Source of the DNA: Bacteroidota bacterium
Lineage (GTDB): Bacteria; Bacteroidota; Bacteroidia; JABDFU01
Length of the DNA stretch: 32,917 nt
Direction: 5' to 3'
Assembly: GCA_013286385.1 (NCBI GenBank)
Contig: JABDFU010000022.1
Location: 1 to 32,917, forward strand
Shown: positions 15,562 through 24,117 of the stretch, piece by piece
Layout of the letters: each line of letters opens with the position of its first letter
Position numbering within the stretch: position 1 is the first letter of the stretch
Notes under the pieces: model-generated
Told to the model about the DNA's origin: nothing
The model's input: the letters and a program-made list of their open reading frames with translations, nothing else
The model's database searches: none
Position numbers and translations under genes: made by a program

Positions 15562-16773
15562 ATGCTTAAAAACCGAATGTCAATCCTCTTTATTCCAGGC
15601 TGGTACCCCAACCGCACCGGCCTCACACTCGGCAACTTTATTCAAAAGCATGCTGAAGCTGCTGCACCATATGCAGAAGTCACTGTTGTAAACGCCTGTG
15701 CCGACGAAAGGCTTATCAATGCGGAATACGAAGTAATTGTCAGTCAGGAAAACGGAGTGAATGTCATTCAGGTTTATTACAAAAAGGTGCTGTCCGGCAA
15801 TGGTTTTTTCTCATCCCTGAAAAAACTGAAACGAAATCTGAAGGCGCATTTAATCGGCTATAGAAAAATGGCGGAAGCCGGAGGAAAGCCGGATCTGCTC
15901 CATATGAATATCCTGAACAAAGCCGGACTGATTTGTTTTTATTTAAAACTCCGTTATGGTCTTAACTATGTATATACAGAGCATTGGACAGGGTTTCTGG
16001 AGGAAAACCCTTTGTTTAAGCCTTATTCGCTGACCGGAAGCATTTACCGGATGATTGCCGGCCGAAGCAAAATGATTCTCCCGGTTACTGTTAACCTTAA
16101 AAATGCGCTGATCAGGAACGGTATCAAAGGCCGTTTCCGTATTATCGGAAACGTTGTCGACACGGATCTTTTCAAACCCAATACCGAAACGAAAACCGAA
16201 ACAGGAGACCCTGCAAAATCTTCCTTCCGCTTCATTCACATTTCCCATGCCTTCGATGAGCAAAAGAACATTTCAGGCATACTCAGAGCCGTCGAAAAGC
16301 TAAAAAACATCCGCCCGGACTTTATCCTGCAGATCATCAGCGATGGGGTAACCGATCAACATAAAACGTATGCCGAAGAATTGGGCATTTTAGACAAACA
16401 GGTTTATTTTGAAGGGACAAAAAGCACAAAAGAAGTTGCCCATGAACTGGGAAAGGCCCAGTGCCTGGTTCTTTTCAGCAATTATGAAAATCTACCCTGT
16501 GTAATTCCTGAAGCAATGGCCTGCGGGGTGCCTATACTGTCAAGCAATGTTGGTGGAATTGCAGAGCACGTTAGTCCCGAAATGGGCATTCTCGTTTCTC
16601 CCCGTAACGATAACGAATTAGCTATGGCTATGAAAAAAATGATGGAGCAATACGCCTCTTTTTCCCAGCAAAAATTAAGGGCTTATTCTGTCAGAAACTT
16701 CAGCTATGATCAGATAGGACTGGCCTTAAAAGAAGTATACTCCGAATTTGTAAATATCTCAGATTCTAAGTAG
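15562..16773 (+). CDS. glycosyltransferase, family 4 (GT-B fold)
   Basis: A 403-residue cytoplasmic or membrane-associated enzyme with the GT4 layout. The N-terminal Rossmann half opens with MSILFIPGWYPNRTGLTLGNF, and the C-terminal half begins near FRFIHISHAFDEQKNISGIL and contains the nucleotide-sugar binding signature SNYENLPCVIPEAMACGVP with the conserved Glu-x7-Glu pattern, followed by ILSSNVGGIAEHV. GT4 enzymes transfer sugars from nucleotide donors to polysaccharide, lipopolysaccharide or glycolipid acceptors; donor and acceptor cannot be told. The ATG at 15562 is used here, but the one at 15577 (MSILF) gives a more typical N-terminus. It is not within a visible polysaccharide cluster: the next gene is a T9SS cargo protein 47 bases on. 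Confidence 0.92.
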   Translation: MLKNRMSILFIPGWYPNRTGLTLGNFIQKHAEAAAPYAEVTVVNACADERLINAEYEVIVSQENGVNVIQVYYKKVLSGNGFFSSLKKLKRNLKAHLIGYRKMAEAGGKPDLLHMNILNKAGLICFYLKLRYGLNYVYTEHWTGFLEENPLFKPYSLTGSIYRMIAGRSKMILPVTVNLKNALIRNGIKGRFRIIGNVVDTDLFKPNTETKTETGDPAKSSFRFIHISHAFDEQKNISGILRAVEKLKNIRPDFILQIISDGVTDQHKTYAEELGILDKQVYFEGTKSTKEVAHELGKAQCLVLFSNYENLPCVIPEAMACGVPILSSNVGGIAEHVSPEMGILVSPRNDNELAMAMKKMMEQYASFSQQKLRAYSVRNFSYDQIGLALKEVYSEFVNISDSK

Positions 16774-16820
16774 TTTAGACCTCCTTTTTAAACTAAGTAT
16801 TTGCACTTATACTGTCCTAC

Positions 16821-18773
16821 ATGAAAAAAACAAGTACCCTGCTTTTTCTGCTCCTTACAGCTGCAGTAGCAATTCCCCAAAACTCAAACACGCAAACGTT
16901 CAACAAGACCTCCCGTAATGCGAAAAAGCCAGGGCTGAATTCGAAATTGACAGTCAGAACCCGCGTTGGTTCCATCAAAGGCCAGGATATCGTTACGCTT
17001 CCCGCCAAACCGATTTCATCCGGAGTTCCTTCCGCATTAAAAAGAGCCAAATCCAAGCCGGCCCCGTTATCAATCAATGTAACCGATACCGTTATCGGTA
17101 CTACTTACTATCAACTTCAGACCAATTCATCCGTGCGCAACGGACTTTTCAAGAGCCCCAATGGAAAAATGTCTGCCGTATGGATTTTCTCCAATGATAA
17201 CGGAGGTGACCAGGTTTTTGCGGACAGGGGAACCGGCTACGCCTATAATAATGGAACTTCCGGCTGGACCGTCAACAATCCGACAGTGAGAGTTGAGGCC
17301 CAGCGTACAGGTTGGCCTTCCATTGCCATCACTAAGGGAAATAACACAGAATCCTTTGTAGCCCACAATACTGTTGTGGATGAGCTTGATTATGTTGCAA
17401 GACCAACGCAGGGAAGCGGCACCTGGGTGGAGAATACAACATTGCTTAAAAGTCCTGCTGTAGGAGGCAACTGGTGGCCCAGAATGGTTCCCGGCAATAC
17501 AGACACCAACACCCTCCACGTTCTTTCAGTAACCGCCCCTTCGGGAAGTTTTGGCGGAGCAAGCTACCAGCACCAGGATCCGGCCCTTTGTTATTCAAGA
17601 TCTACGGATGGTGGTATTTCCTGGGATATACTTCATCAGGTAAATCCTCTGATTGACAGCCTTTCCGGATTCAGCGGATTTGCGGGTGACAGTTACGCAA
17701 TTGATGCCCAAGGAACCACCGTTGCCTATGTTGCGGGATCGCAAACATCCAACCTTGTACTGATTAAATCTACCGATAACGGTACAACCTGGACCAAAAC
17801 AACTATTCTCACTTTTCCGGTTCAGAATTTCAAAGGGCAAGCCATTCTTCAGGACGGCTTAACCGATACCGTTAATACTTCTGACGGATCTTACGCTATT
17901 CTTTTGGACAAAAACAATAAGGCCCACGTTTGGTATGGAAATATGTTTATTGTCAATGCAACAAATAACGACAGCGGTTCATACGATTATTTTCCGGGGA
18001 CTTCTGGTCTCATGTACTGGGATGAAAGCATGGCAACTGATTCTGTCAGAATGATTGCGAATTGGGTGGATTATGCCGGCACCGGCTCTCTTAATTTGCC
18101 TACAGGAAATCCACCTTACGGCACATACGATGTTTCTCTGACCTCTCACCCCAGTGCAGGTATCGACAGCAGTGGCTATATTTACCTTGCTTACGACAAC
18201 ATCCTCCAGAGTACGGATGACGGAACCGGAAAAGCGCTCAGAAATATTTACGTTACCGGATCCAGGGATGCCGGCCAAACCTGGATGCAGGCCTTTCGTC
18301 CCGATTCGGATGACGGATTTGAGCAGGTATACCCATCTGTTGCCCGGTATGTAAACTCCTGCATGAGCCTTATTTTTCAGGAGGACTACGCTGCCGGACA
18401 CGGGATAGGAGTGGGCAATCCCGATGCTGCTGCGAATTCAGAAGTATTGGCAGACATTGTCTACAATTGTGTTTCCACAGGTTCGATAATGGCCGGAATT
18501 AAGGAGAATACAGTTCCTGTGATTTCTGTTAGCAATTACCCCAACCCCTTCAGTTCGGTTACGAACATAACCGTAAATCTTCAAAAACCCGAAAAGGTCA
18601 AACTGTATGTATACAATACCATCGGGCAATCGGTTTTACCAACTCAGAATATGAGCCTCAGCAGCGGCTCACAGAGTTTCAGCCTGGATGCATCAGGTCT
18701 TAAACCGGGATTGTACTTCTACACCATAAGCACCCCAGACGGAGCTGTTAGCAGAAAAATGATTGTACAGTAA
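16821..18773 (+). CDS. T9SS type A sorting-domain protein with Asp-box repeats
   Basis: A 650-residue secreted protein. It has a signal peptide (MKKTSTLLFLLLTAAVAIPQ), a long beta-rich body, and a C-terminal domain of about 80 residues starting at VSNYPNPFSSVTNI (near 570) and ending GLYFYTISTPDGAVSRKMIVQ, the known type A signal for export and surface attachment by the type IX secretion system. The body carries at least three sialidase-type Asp boxes (SxDxGxxW): STDGGISW near 261, STDNGTTW near 316 and SRDAGQTW near 481. These mark a beta-propeller of the sialidase/BNR type. The sialidase catalytic residues (RIP motif, Glu/Tyr pair) were not recognised, so binding or another hydrolytic function is equally possible. 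Conserved T9SS genes other than the PorE-like one are not in the window. Confidence 0.88.
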   Translation: MKKTSTLLFLLLTAAVAIPQNSNTQTFNKTSRNAKKPGLNSKLTVRTRVGSIKGQDIVTLPAKPISSGVPSALKRAKSKPAPLSINVTDTVIGTTYYQLQTNSSVRNGLFKSPNGKMSAVWIFSNDNGGDQVFADRGTGYAYNNGTSGWTVNNPTVRVEAQRTGWPSIAITKGNNTESFVAHNTVVDELDYVARPTQGSGTWVENTTLLKSPAVGGNWWPRMVPGNTDTNTLHVLSVTAPSGSFGGASYQHQDPALCYSRSTDGGISWDILHQVNPLIDSLSGFSGFAGDSYAIDAQGTTVAYVAGSQTSNLVLIKSTDNGTTWTKTTILTFPVQNFKGQAILQDGLTDTVNTSDGSYAILLDKNNKAHVWYGNMFIVNATNNDSGSYDYFPGTSGLMYWDESMATDSVRMIANWVDYAGTGSLNLPTGNPPYGTYDVSLTSHPSAGIDSSGYIYLAYDNILQSTDDGTGKALRNIYVTGSRDAGQTWMQAFRPDSDDGFEQVYPSVARYVNSCMSLIFQEDYAAGHGIGVGNPDAAANSEVLADIVYNCVSTGSIMAGIKENTVPVISVSNYPNPFSSVTNITVNLQKPEKVKLYVYNTIGQSVLPTQNMSLSSGSQSFSLDASGLKPGLYFYTISTPDGAVSRKMIVQ

Positions 18774-18782
18774 CGTACTGCT

Positions 18783-19040
18783 TTATTTTGCAGCTTTCTT
18801 TTCGTAACGCTTTTTGAATTTATCAACGCGTCCGGCAGTATCCACCAGAACATTCTTACCGGTATAAAAAGGGTGAGAAGTATGGGAAATATCCAGTTTA
18901 ATAAGTGGGTATTCTTTCCCGTCTTCCCAGGTGATGGTTTCCTTAGTTTCTGATGCAGAACGAACCAAAAACGCATATTCGTTCGACATGTCTTTAAAAA
19001 CACACAATCTGTAACTTTCAGGATGAATTCCTTTTTTCAT
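18783..19040 (-). CDS. rpmE2: 50S ribosomal protein L31 type B
   Basis: An 85-residue ribosomal protein. The N-terminus MKKGIHPESYRLCVFKDMSN and the core SHPFYTGKNVLVDTAGRVDKFKKRYEKK are those of type B L31. The zinc-binding CxxC of type A is absent; the only Cys (residue 13) is isolated. The zinc-free form is often made under zinc limitation in organisms that have both forms, but in Bacteroidota it is commonly the only L31. It has a strong promoter (19064-19093) overlapped by a palindrome, and its 3' end is nine bases from that of the T9SS cargo gene. Confidence 0.96.
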   Translation of the reverse strand: MKKGIHPESYRLCVFKDMSNEYAFLVRSASETKETITWEDGKEYPLIKLDISHTSHPFYTGKNVLVDTAGRVDKFKKRYEKKAAK

Positions 19041-19063
19041 TTTAGTAAAATTTAATTGGGATG

Positions 19064-19093
19064 CAAATATATGAATTTTATATAAAATAGCAA
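19064..19093 (-). promoter_or_regulatory. promoter of rpmE2
   Basis: On the minus strand TTG (19093-19091) and TATATTTG (19071-19064) are separated by 19 bases, a full match to the Bacteroidota consensus. Transcription would start near 19058, leaving a leader of about 18 bases. The TTG box lies inside the palindrome at 19084-19109. Confidence 0.8.
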
Positions 19094-19109
19094 TAGGAAT
19101 TGCTATTTT
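19084..19109. repeat. perfect 11-bp palindrome over the rpmE2 -33 box
   Basis: AAAATAGCAAT and ATTGCTATTTT are perfect inverted repeats separated by AGGA. The left arm contains the TTG box of the rpmE2 promoter, and the right arm ends 21 bases before the ATG of the divergent DPP-IV gene. The position fits an operator that could affect both genes. On the plus strand a T-run follows the right arm, so a terminator-like reading is also possible, although no plus-strand gene ends nearby. Confidence 0.7.
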
Positions 19110-19130
19110 TAGCCCCTAAACCTATTCTTT

Positions 19131-21326
19131 ATGCGCCTTATTTCTGCTTTTCTAATTTTATTGATGCCCCTGTCTGGCTTTAGTCAGAAGAAAGAAATAA
19201 GCCTGGAAGACATCTGGAGCAAGAATACCTTTTATGCTTCGAACATTTACGGACTCTCTTCTATGAAGGGGGGGAAATACTATACCTCATTGGAATACAA
19301 CGACATGCGAAAGGGCTCAGAATCTGCCATTACAAAATTCGAATACAAAAGCGGTAAAAAACAATCTGTAATTCTGCTATCTGGAGATGTGATACCCGAT
19401 GGTTCTTCGGCTGCGCTGACTATAGACAATTATGCATTCAGTGAGGACGAGAAAAAAATTCTGATCGCGACCGAAACAGAGAAGGTCTACCGGCATTCAA
19501 CCAGGGAAAATTATTACGTATGGGATATCAATACCAGGAAACTTGCGAAAGTAGCCGGCGGTGAAAAGCAAATGTACGGTACCTTTTCTCCGGACGGAAG
19601 CAAAGTAGCTTTCGTAAGAGGTAACAATCTCTTTATAAAAGACCTACGTTCGAATACAGAAACCTCTGTTACAAACGATGGCAAACACAACGCTATTATC
19701 AATGGGGCTACCGACTGGGTATACGAAGAGGAGTTCAGTTTTGACCGTGCCTATTTCTGGAGCCCCGACGGCAGGTATATGGCCTATTACAAGTTTGATG
19801 AGAGCCGGGTTAAAGAATTCGCAATGGCTGAATACAATGATAGCCTCTACCCCACCATTTATAAATTCAAATACCCAAAGGCCGGAGAGGCAAATTCAGT
19901 TGTCAGTATATTGATTTACGATTTACAAACCGGCCTGACAAGGCCGGTTGATCTGGGAAAGGAAACCGACCAGTACATTCCCCGGATAAAATGGACTTCG
20001 GATCCTGCTGTGCTTTCTGTACAACGAATGAACCGCCTTCAGAATAAACTGGAGCTGATGCTTTGCAAGGCAGAAAACGGAACATCAAAAGTTATCCTTA
20101 CCGAAGACAGCAAAACCTTCATTGAAATAAGCGACAACCTCACGTTCTCAAAAGACAACAACTACTTTATCTGGTCGAGTGACCTGGACGGTTTCAATCA
20201 CCTGTATCAGTATGATATGAGCGGCCAACTCATCAGTCAGATCACAAAAGGCAACTGGGATGTACTCGATTACAAAGGCCTGGATGAAGCCCGAAAAACA
20301 GTTTATTACACATCCGATGAACCCTCGGTTACCGAAACAATTCTATGTTCAATTCACCTGGACGGAAGCGCAAAAAAAGTCCTGAGTACCGGCAAAGGAA
20401 CGAACACGGTTGAGTTCAGCGATGGCTTCAACTACTACATCAATACCTTTACAGATCTGGAAACTCCGCCTTACATTAGCCTTCATTCTTCGGATGGCAA
20501 ATTAATCAGGGTACTGGAGGACAATGCAGACCTCAAGAAAAAACTGAGCGAATACAACCTGAGTAAAAAAGAGTTTTTCAGTTTTAAAACATCGGAAGGC
20601 GTTGAACTTAATGGGTGGATGATGAAGCCGGTAAATTTCGATCCCGGCAAAAAATACCCTGTTCTTATGACCTTTTACGGAGGCCCTCACAACAATGAAG
20701 TAAGCAATGAATGGGGTGGCGGAAGCTATCTCTGGCACAGTCTGCTAACCCAGAAAGGATACATCGTGGCCTGCGTGGACAACCGCGGCACTGAAGGCCG
20801 CGGAAGGGACTTTAAAAAGTGCACCTATAAACAACTGGGAAAACTCGAAACCCTGGACCAGATCGAAGTCGCCAAATACCTGGGCAACCAATCCTATGTG
20901 GACAAAACCCGTATCGGTGTTCAGGGCTGGAGTTTCGGCGGCTACCTGAGTTCCCTGTGCATGACCAAAGGAGCGGATTATTTCAAGGCCGGTATTGCGG
21001 TGGCCCCGGTCACCAACTGGCGCTTTTACGATACGATTTATACCGAACGTTACCTTTCCACTCCCCAGGAAAACCCTGCGGGATACGATGAAAACTCCCC
21101 CATTAATTTTGTCGACATGCTCAAAGGCAAATACCTGCTGATACACGGCAGCGCCGACGACAACGTACATTTGCAGAACACGATGGAAATGAGCAGAGCC
21201 CTGATCAAGGCAAACAAACAATTCGAGCAATTCATTTATCCCGACAAAAACCACGGCATAAGCGGAGGCACTACCCGCCTGAACTTATTTACCAGGATGA
21301 CCGATTTTATTGTAAACAACTTATAG
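19131..21326 (+). CDS. dipeptidyl peptidase IV family serine peptidase (S9B)
   Basis: A 731-residue exported peptidase that removes X-Pro or X-Ala dipeptides from peptide N-termini. It has a signal peptide (MRLISAFLILLMPLSGFSQ). Residues 30-470 form the DPP-IV beta-propeller, including the substrate-amine-binding glutamates in DWVYEEEF (Glu199-201). The C-terminal alpha/beta-hydrolase domain has catalytic Ser601 in GWSFGGYLS, the Asp in HGSADDNVH (676-677) and His708 in DKNHGISGG. All elements expected for active DPP-IV are present and the length is normal. It is followed after 42 bases by a POT peptide transporter, so the pair probably makes and imports di- and tripeptides. Confidence 0.95.
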   Translation: MRLISAFLILLMPLSGFSQKKEISLEDIWSKNTFYASNIYGLSSMKGGKYYTSLEYNDMRKGSESAITKFEYKSGKKQSVILLSGDVIPDGSSAALTIDNYAFSEDEKKILIATETEKVYRHSTRENYYVWDINTRKLAKVAGGEKQMYGTFSPDGSKVAFVRGNNLFIKDLRSNTETSVTNDGKHNAIINGATDWVYEEEFSFDRAYFWSPDGRYMAYYKFDESRVKEFAMAEYNDSLYPTIYKFKYPKAGEANSVVSILIYDLQTGLTRPVDLGKETDQYIPRIKWTSDPAVLSVQRMNRLQNKLELMLCKAENGTSKVILTEDSKTFIEISDNLTFSKDNNYFIWSSDLDGFNHLYQYDMSGQLISQITKGNWDVLDYKGLDEARKTVYYTSDEPSVTETILCSIHLDGSAKKVLSTGKGTNTVEFSDGFNYYINTFTDLETPPYISLHSSDGKLIRVLEDNADLKKKLSEYNLSKKEFFSFKTSEGVELNGWMMKPVNFDPGKKYPVLMTFYGGPHNNEVSNEWGGGSYLWHSLLTQKGYIVACVDNRGTEGRGRDFKKCTYKQLGKLETLDQIEVAKYLGNQSYVDKTRIGVQGWSFGGYLSSLCMTKGADYFKAGIAVAPVTNWRFYDTIYTERYLSTPQENPAGYDENSPINFVDMLKGKYLLIHGSADDNVHLQNTMEMSRALIKANKQFEQFIYPDKNHGISGGTTRLNLFTRMTDFIVNNL

Positions 21327-21343
21327 CAATTTCAGTATCTTAG
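21310..21343 (+). promoter_or_regulatory. weak promoter candidate before the POT transporter
   Basis: TTG (21310-21312) and TATCTTAG (21336-21343, one mismatch to TAnnTTTG) are 23 bases apart, just after the end of the DPP-IV gene. If real, the transporter and its followers have their own start; if not, they are transcribed with DPP-IV. Confidence 0.35.
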
Positions 21344-21368
21344 CGACCATTAAAAAAAACAAATCAGT

Positions 21369-23135
21369 ATGGCGGAAACGGAAAAATTATCTCACCCTAA
21401 AGGGCTCTATATACTTTTTGTAACTGAAATGTGGGAGCGTTTCAGCTACTACGGAATGAGGGCTCTTTTTGTTCTTTTCATGACCAAAGCACTGCTCTTT
21501 GATAAAGCCATTGGCTCTGATATTTACGGAAGTTATACCGGTCTCGTTTATTTAACGCCTCTGATTGGGGGATATGTTGCAGATCGTTATTGGGGAAACC
21601 GAAAATCAATTGTCATTGGAGGTTTAATAATGGCCCTGGGTCAATTTCTGATGTTTTTCAGCGGTTCCATGTTCCAGGAAAAAACAATAGCTGTACCCTT
21701 GATGATTGCCGGACTCTTTTTTTTAATTATAGGCAATGGTTTTTTTAAACCAAATATTTCAACCATGGTTGGAGCATTGTATCCCGAAGGTGATAAACGC
21801 AGAGATGCAGCTTTTACAATCTTTTACATGGGTATTAATTTAGGGGCATTTATCGCACCGCTTTTTTGCGGTGCAATCGGAGATACGGGACATCCCGAAG
21901 ATTTCAAATATGGATTTTTAGCCGCAGGTTGCGGAATGCTTTTAAGTACGGGGCTTTTCCTTTGGCTCAAGGACTTTTATATCGTAACTCCTGAAGGCAA
22001 ACCCATCGGATCTGTACCAGATAAAAAATTAAAAGCAATTGATGTGGTTTCCCAGGCCGAAGACATACAAAAAGACTATTCTTCTGGTCAGATTATAACC
22101 TGGTCAGGTATTGCCATCGGCCTTTTTCTTTTCTTTTTTAAAGGAGTCGATATGATTTGGGGAGATGGAAACAGCTTTGGCGTTGTGGGCTCATTTATTT
22201 ATTCTCTCACAATTGCAGCCCCAGGATTTATCATTTCAGACAAAACACTTACTAAAGTTGAAAGGGAGCGGATTTGGGTAATTTATATTGCAGCGTTTTT
22301 TGTAATATTCTTCTGGGCCGCATTTGAACAGGCCGGGGCTTCCCTTACTTACTTTGCTGAGGAGCAAACCCGAAGACAACTTGATCTGACTATACCAAAA
22401 TACGTTTCCCTGACTGTCTTAGTTTTAATTATCGGATTTCTTACCCGGTTAATGATACAGGTATTTAAAAAGCTTACAAAAGAACAAAAAGGAGTCAGGG
22501 AAGTTATACTCACCCTATTGCTTGCATTTAACCTTGGATTCATTTACATCCTGATAAAAAATATAACCGGAGAACCCTGGTTGATCGAAACTATTCCTGC
22601 CAGCTTCTTTCAATCAATTAATGCCGTTGCGATTGTGCTTTTTGCTCCTGTTTTTGCTTTTCTCTGGCAGACCCTTGGTGCCAAAAATATGGAACCCTCT
22701 TCCCCATACAAGCAGGCTCTCGGACTTTTCCTGTTGTCTATGGGCTATCTGGTCATTGCCTTTGGTGTAAAAGGGCTCGAACCAGGGGTAAAGGTTAGCA
22801 TGCTATGGCTGGTTTCACTTTACATGATTCATACATTTGGAGAACTTTGTTTGTCTCCGATAGGTTTATCAATGGTCAATAAACTGGCACCTGTAAAATT
22901 TGCCTCTTTACTTATGGGGGTCTGGTTCCTGTCTACTTCAGCCGCAAACAAATTTGCCGGAGCTCTTAGTGGACTGTATCCCGATCCTTCCAAACCACTT
23001 CCCCATTTGTTGGGATTTGAAATAAAGGATCTTCATTCATTCTTTATGGTTTTTGTTATCATGGCCGGGGCTTCCTCCATTTGCCTTTTCATTGTAAGTA
23101 GAAAACTTACTAAAATGATGAACGGCATCAGGTAA
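21369..23135 (+). CDS. POT/PTR family proton-coupled di/tripeptide transporter
   Basis: A 588-residue inner-membrane protein with about a dozen or more hydrophobic segments. The POT proton-coupling motif ExxER is present (Glu20, Glu23, Arg24 in EMWERFSYYGMRALFVLF), as are the family signatures GNGFFKPNISTMVG and FTIFYMGINLGAF. The length is somewhat above the 500 residues of many bacterial members, with an extended loop around residues 215-240 (PEGKPIGSVPDKKLKA). The expected substrates are di- and tripeptides driven by the proton gradient. The gene lies after the DPP-IV peptidase and its stop overlaps the start of the MaoC-like gene by one base (TAATG). Confidence 0.94.
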   Translation: MAETEKLSHPKGLYILFVTEMWERFSYYGMRALFVLFMTKALLFDKAIGSDIYGSYTGLVYLTPLIGGYVADRYWGNRKSIVIGGLIMALGQFLMFFSGSMFQEKTIAVPLMIAGLFFLIIGNGFFKPNISTMVGALYPEGDKRRDAAFTIFYMGINLGAFIAPLFCGAIGDTGHPEDFKYGFLAAGCGMLLSTGLFLWLKDFYIVTPEGKPIGSVPDKKLKAIDVVSQAEDIQKDYSSGQIITWSGIAIGLFLFFFKGVDMIWGDGNSFGVVGSFIYSLTIAAPGFIISDKTLTKVERERIWVIYIAAFFVIFFWAAFEQAGASLTYFAEEQTRRQLDLTIPKYVSLTVLVLIIGFLTRLMIQVFKKLTKEQKGVREVILTLLLAFNLGFIYILIKNITGEPWLIETIPASFFQSINAVAIVLFAPVFAFLWQTLGAKNMEPSSPYKQALGLFLLSMGYLVIAFGVKGLEPGVKVSMLWLVSLYMIHTFGELCLSPIGLSMVNKLAPVKFASLLMGVWFLSTSAANKFAGALSGLYPDPSKPLPHLLGFEIKDLHSFFMVFVIMAGASSICLFIVSRKLTKMMNGIR

Positions 23136-23554
23136 TGTTAGCCCCCGGAAAATCCATCCTGCTGGGTAAACTAAGTTTGTCGGAAGCCGAAATAATCGAA
23201 TACGCCAAAACCTTTGATCCCCTGCCCTTTCACACCAGCGAAGAGGCTGGAAAAAAAAGCATGTTCGGAAGTCTGATTGCCAGTGGTCCCCATGCTTTTC
23301 AGGTCATGTATCGCAGATTCTGGATTCCCCTGTACGGCGATACTGTGCTGGCCGGCCTGGAAGTGAACAACTGGAAATTCTTAAAACCTGTTTATCCGAA
23401 TATGGAAGTCGAATGTCATATTAAAGTGCTGTCAAAAAAGCTGAATTCTGATCAAAAAACACAAATCATCAGGTGGTCTTATGAATTCAATTACAGCGGA
23501 AGCACAGACTTGATTCAGTCGCTGGAAACGACTATCTTGCATAGAACTGAATGA
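23135..23554 (+). CDS. MaoC-like hotdog-fold protein
   Basis: A 139-residue single-domain protein of the MaoC/R-hydratase type. The hydratase motif AKTFDPLPFHTSEEAGKKS supplies Asp28 and His33, matching the catalytic Asp-x4-His of (R)-specific enoyl-CoA hydratases, and the overhang segment FGSLIASGPHAF follows. The C-terminal part (LKPVYPNMEVECHIKVL) fits the fold. It could hydrate enoyl-CoA esters, but such small proteins are often annotated only as acyl dehydratase. It is coupled to the POT transporter upstream (TAATG) and the thioredoxin-like gene downstream (ATGA). No link between acyl-CoA chemistry and peptide uptake is evident; the operon may simply bundle unrelated genes. Confidence 0.85.
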   Translation: MLAPGKSILLGKLSLSEAEIIEYAKTFDPLPFHTSEEAGKKSMFGSLIASGPHAFQVMYRRFWIPLYGDTVLAGLEVNNWKFLKPVYPNMEVECHIKVLSKKLNSDQKTQIIRWSYEFNYSGSTDLIQSLETTILHRTE

Positions 23555-24117
23555 GAAAAATCCTGCTTTTGCCTCTGTTGTTTGGCCTGTTGCTGGTTAG
23601 CGGAAGCTTTACAGACTTTCCATCAGAAAAATCCGCGGGTCCTGAAGAGATCCACTGGTACACCTTTCAGCAGGCCTTTGATATGAACAAAAAGAATCCC
23701 AAAAAAATATTTATAGACGTTTACACCGATTGGTGTGGCTGGTGCAAAAAAATGGAAGCCTCTACATTTAAGGACGCCACAATAGTAGCACTCATGAATA
23801 AGTATTATTATGCGGTCAAACTGAATGCAGAGATGAAGGATACTGTTAAAATGGACAGTGTGCGTTTTGTAAACCTGAATCCCGGCGTGAAAGGCGCAAC
23901 CCACCAGCTGGCATCCGCATTGCTCGGCAATAAAATGGCTTATCCAACGCTCGTGTTACTGAATGAAAAATTCGCCATGCTCAGTCAGCCTATACCCGGC
24001 TTCAAGGATGCCGAAAGCCTGGAGCCTATTTTGGTATTTTTGGGAGAAGAGCTCTATACGAAAGAAAGCTGGGACGATTTTTCAAAGAACTACACCCCTC
24101 AAACCAAAGCCAAATGA
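23551..24117 (+). CDS. exported thioredoxin-family protein (CGWC)
   Basis: A 188-residue protein with a signal peptide (MRKILLLPLLFGLLLVSGSF) and a thioredoxin fold. The active site DVYTDWCGWCKKME has Cys62 and Cys65, and the cis-proline is in MAYPTLVLLNE. The layout (WYTFQQAFDMNKKNPKKIFID before the active site) is that of the Thioredoxin_7/DUF255-like proteins of Bacteroidota, with the extra KDATIVALMNKYYYAVKLNAE segment. It probably handles disulphides of periplasmic proteins; redox direction is unknown. Its start overlaps the MaoC-like stop and its stop overlaps the start of the HTH gene (ATGA in both cases). Confidence 0.9.
   Translation: MRKILLLPLLFGLLLVSGSFTDFPSEKSAGPEEIHWYTFQQAFDMNKKNPKKIFIDVYTDWCGWCKKMEASTFKDATIVALMNKYYYAVKLNAEMKDTVKMDSVRFVNLNPGVKGATHQLASALLGNKMAYPTLVLLNEKFAMLSQPIPGFKDAESLEPILVFLGEELYTKESWDDFSKNYTPQTKAK

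Noticed and set aside
18719-19003. 94-codon minus-strand frame overlapping rpmE2 in another register
   Set aside because: Out of frame with rpmE2, which is unmistakable; the alternative product has no family features.
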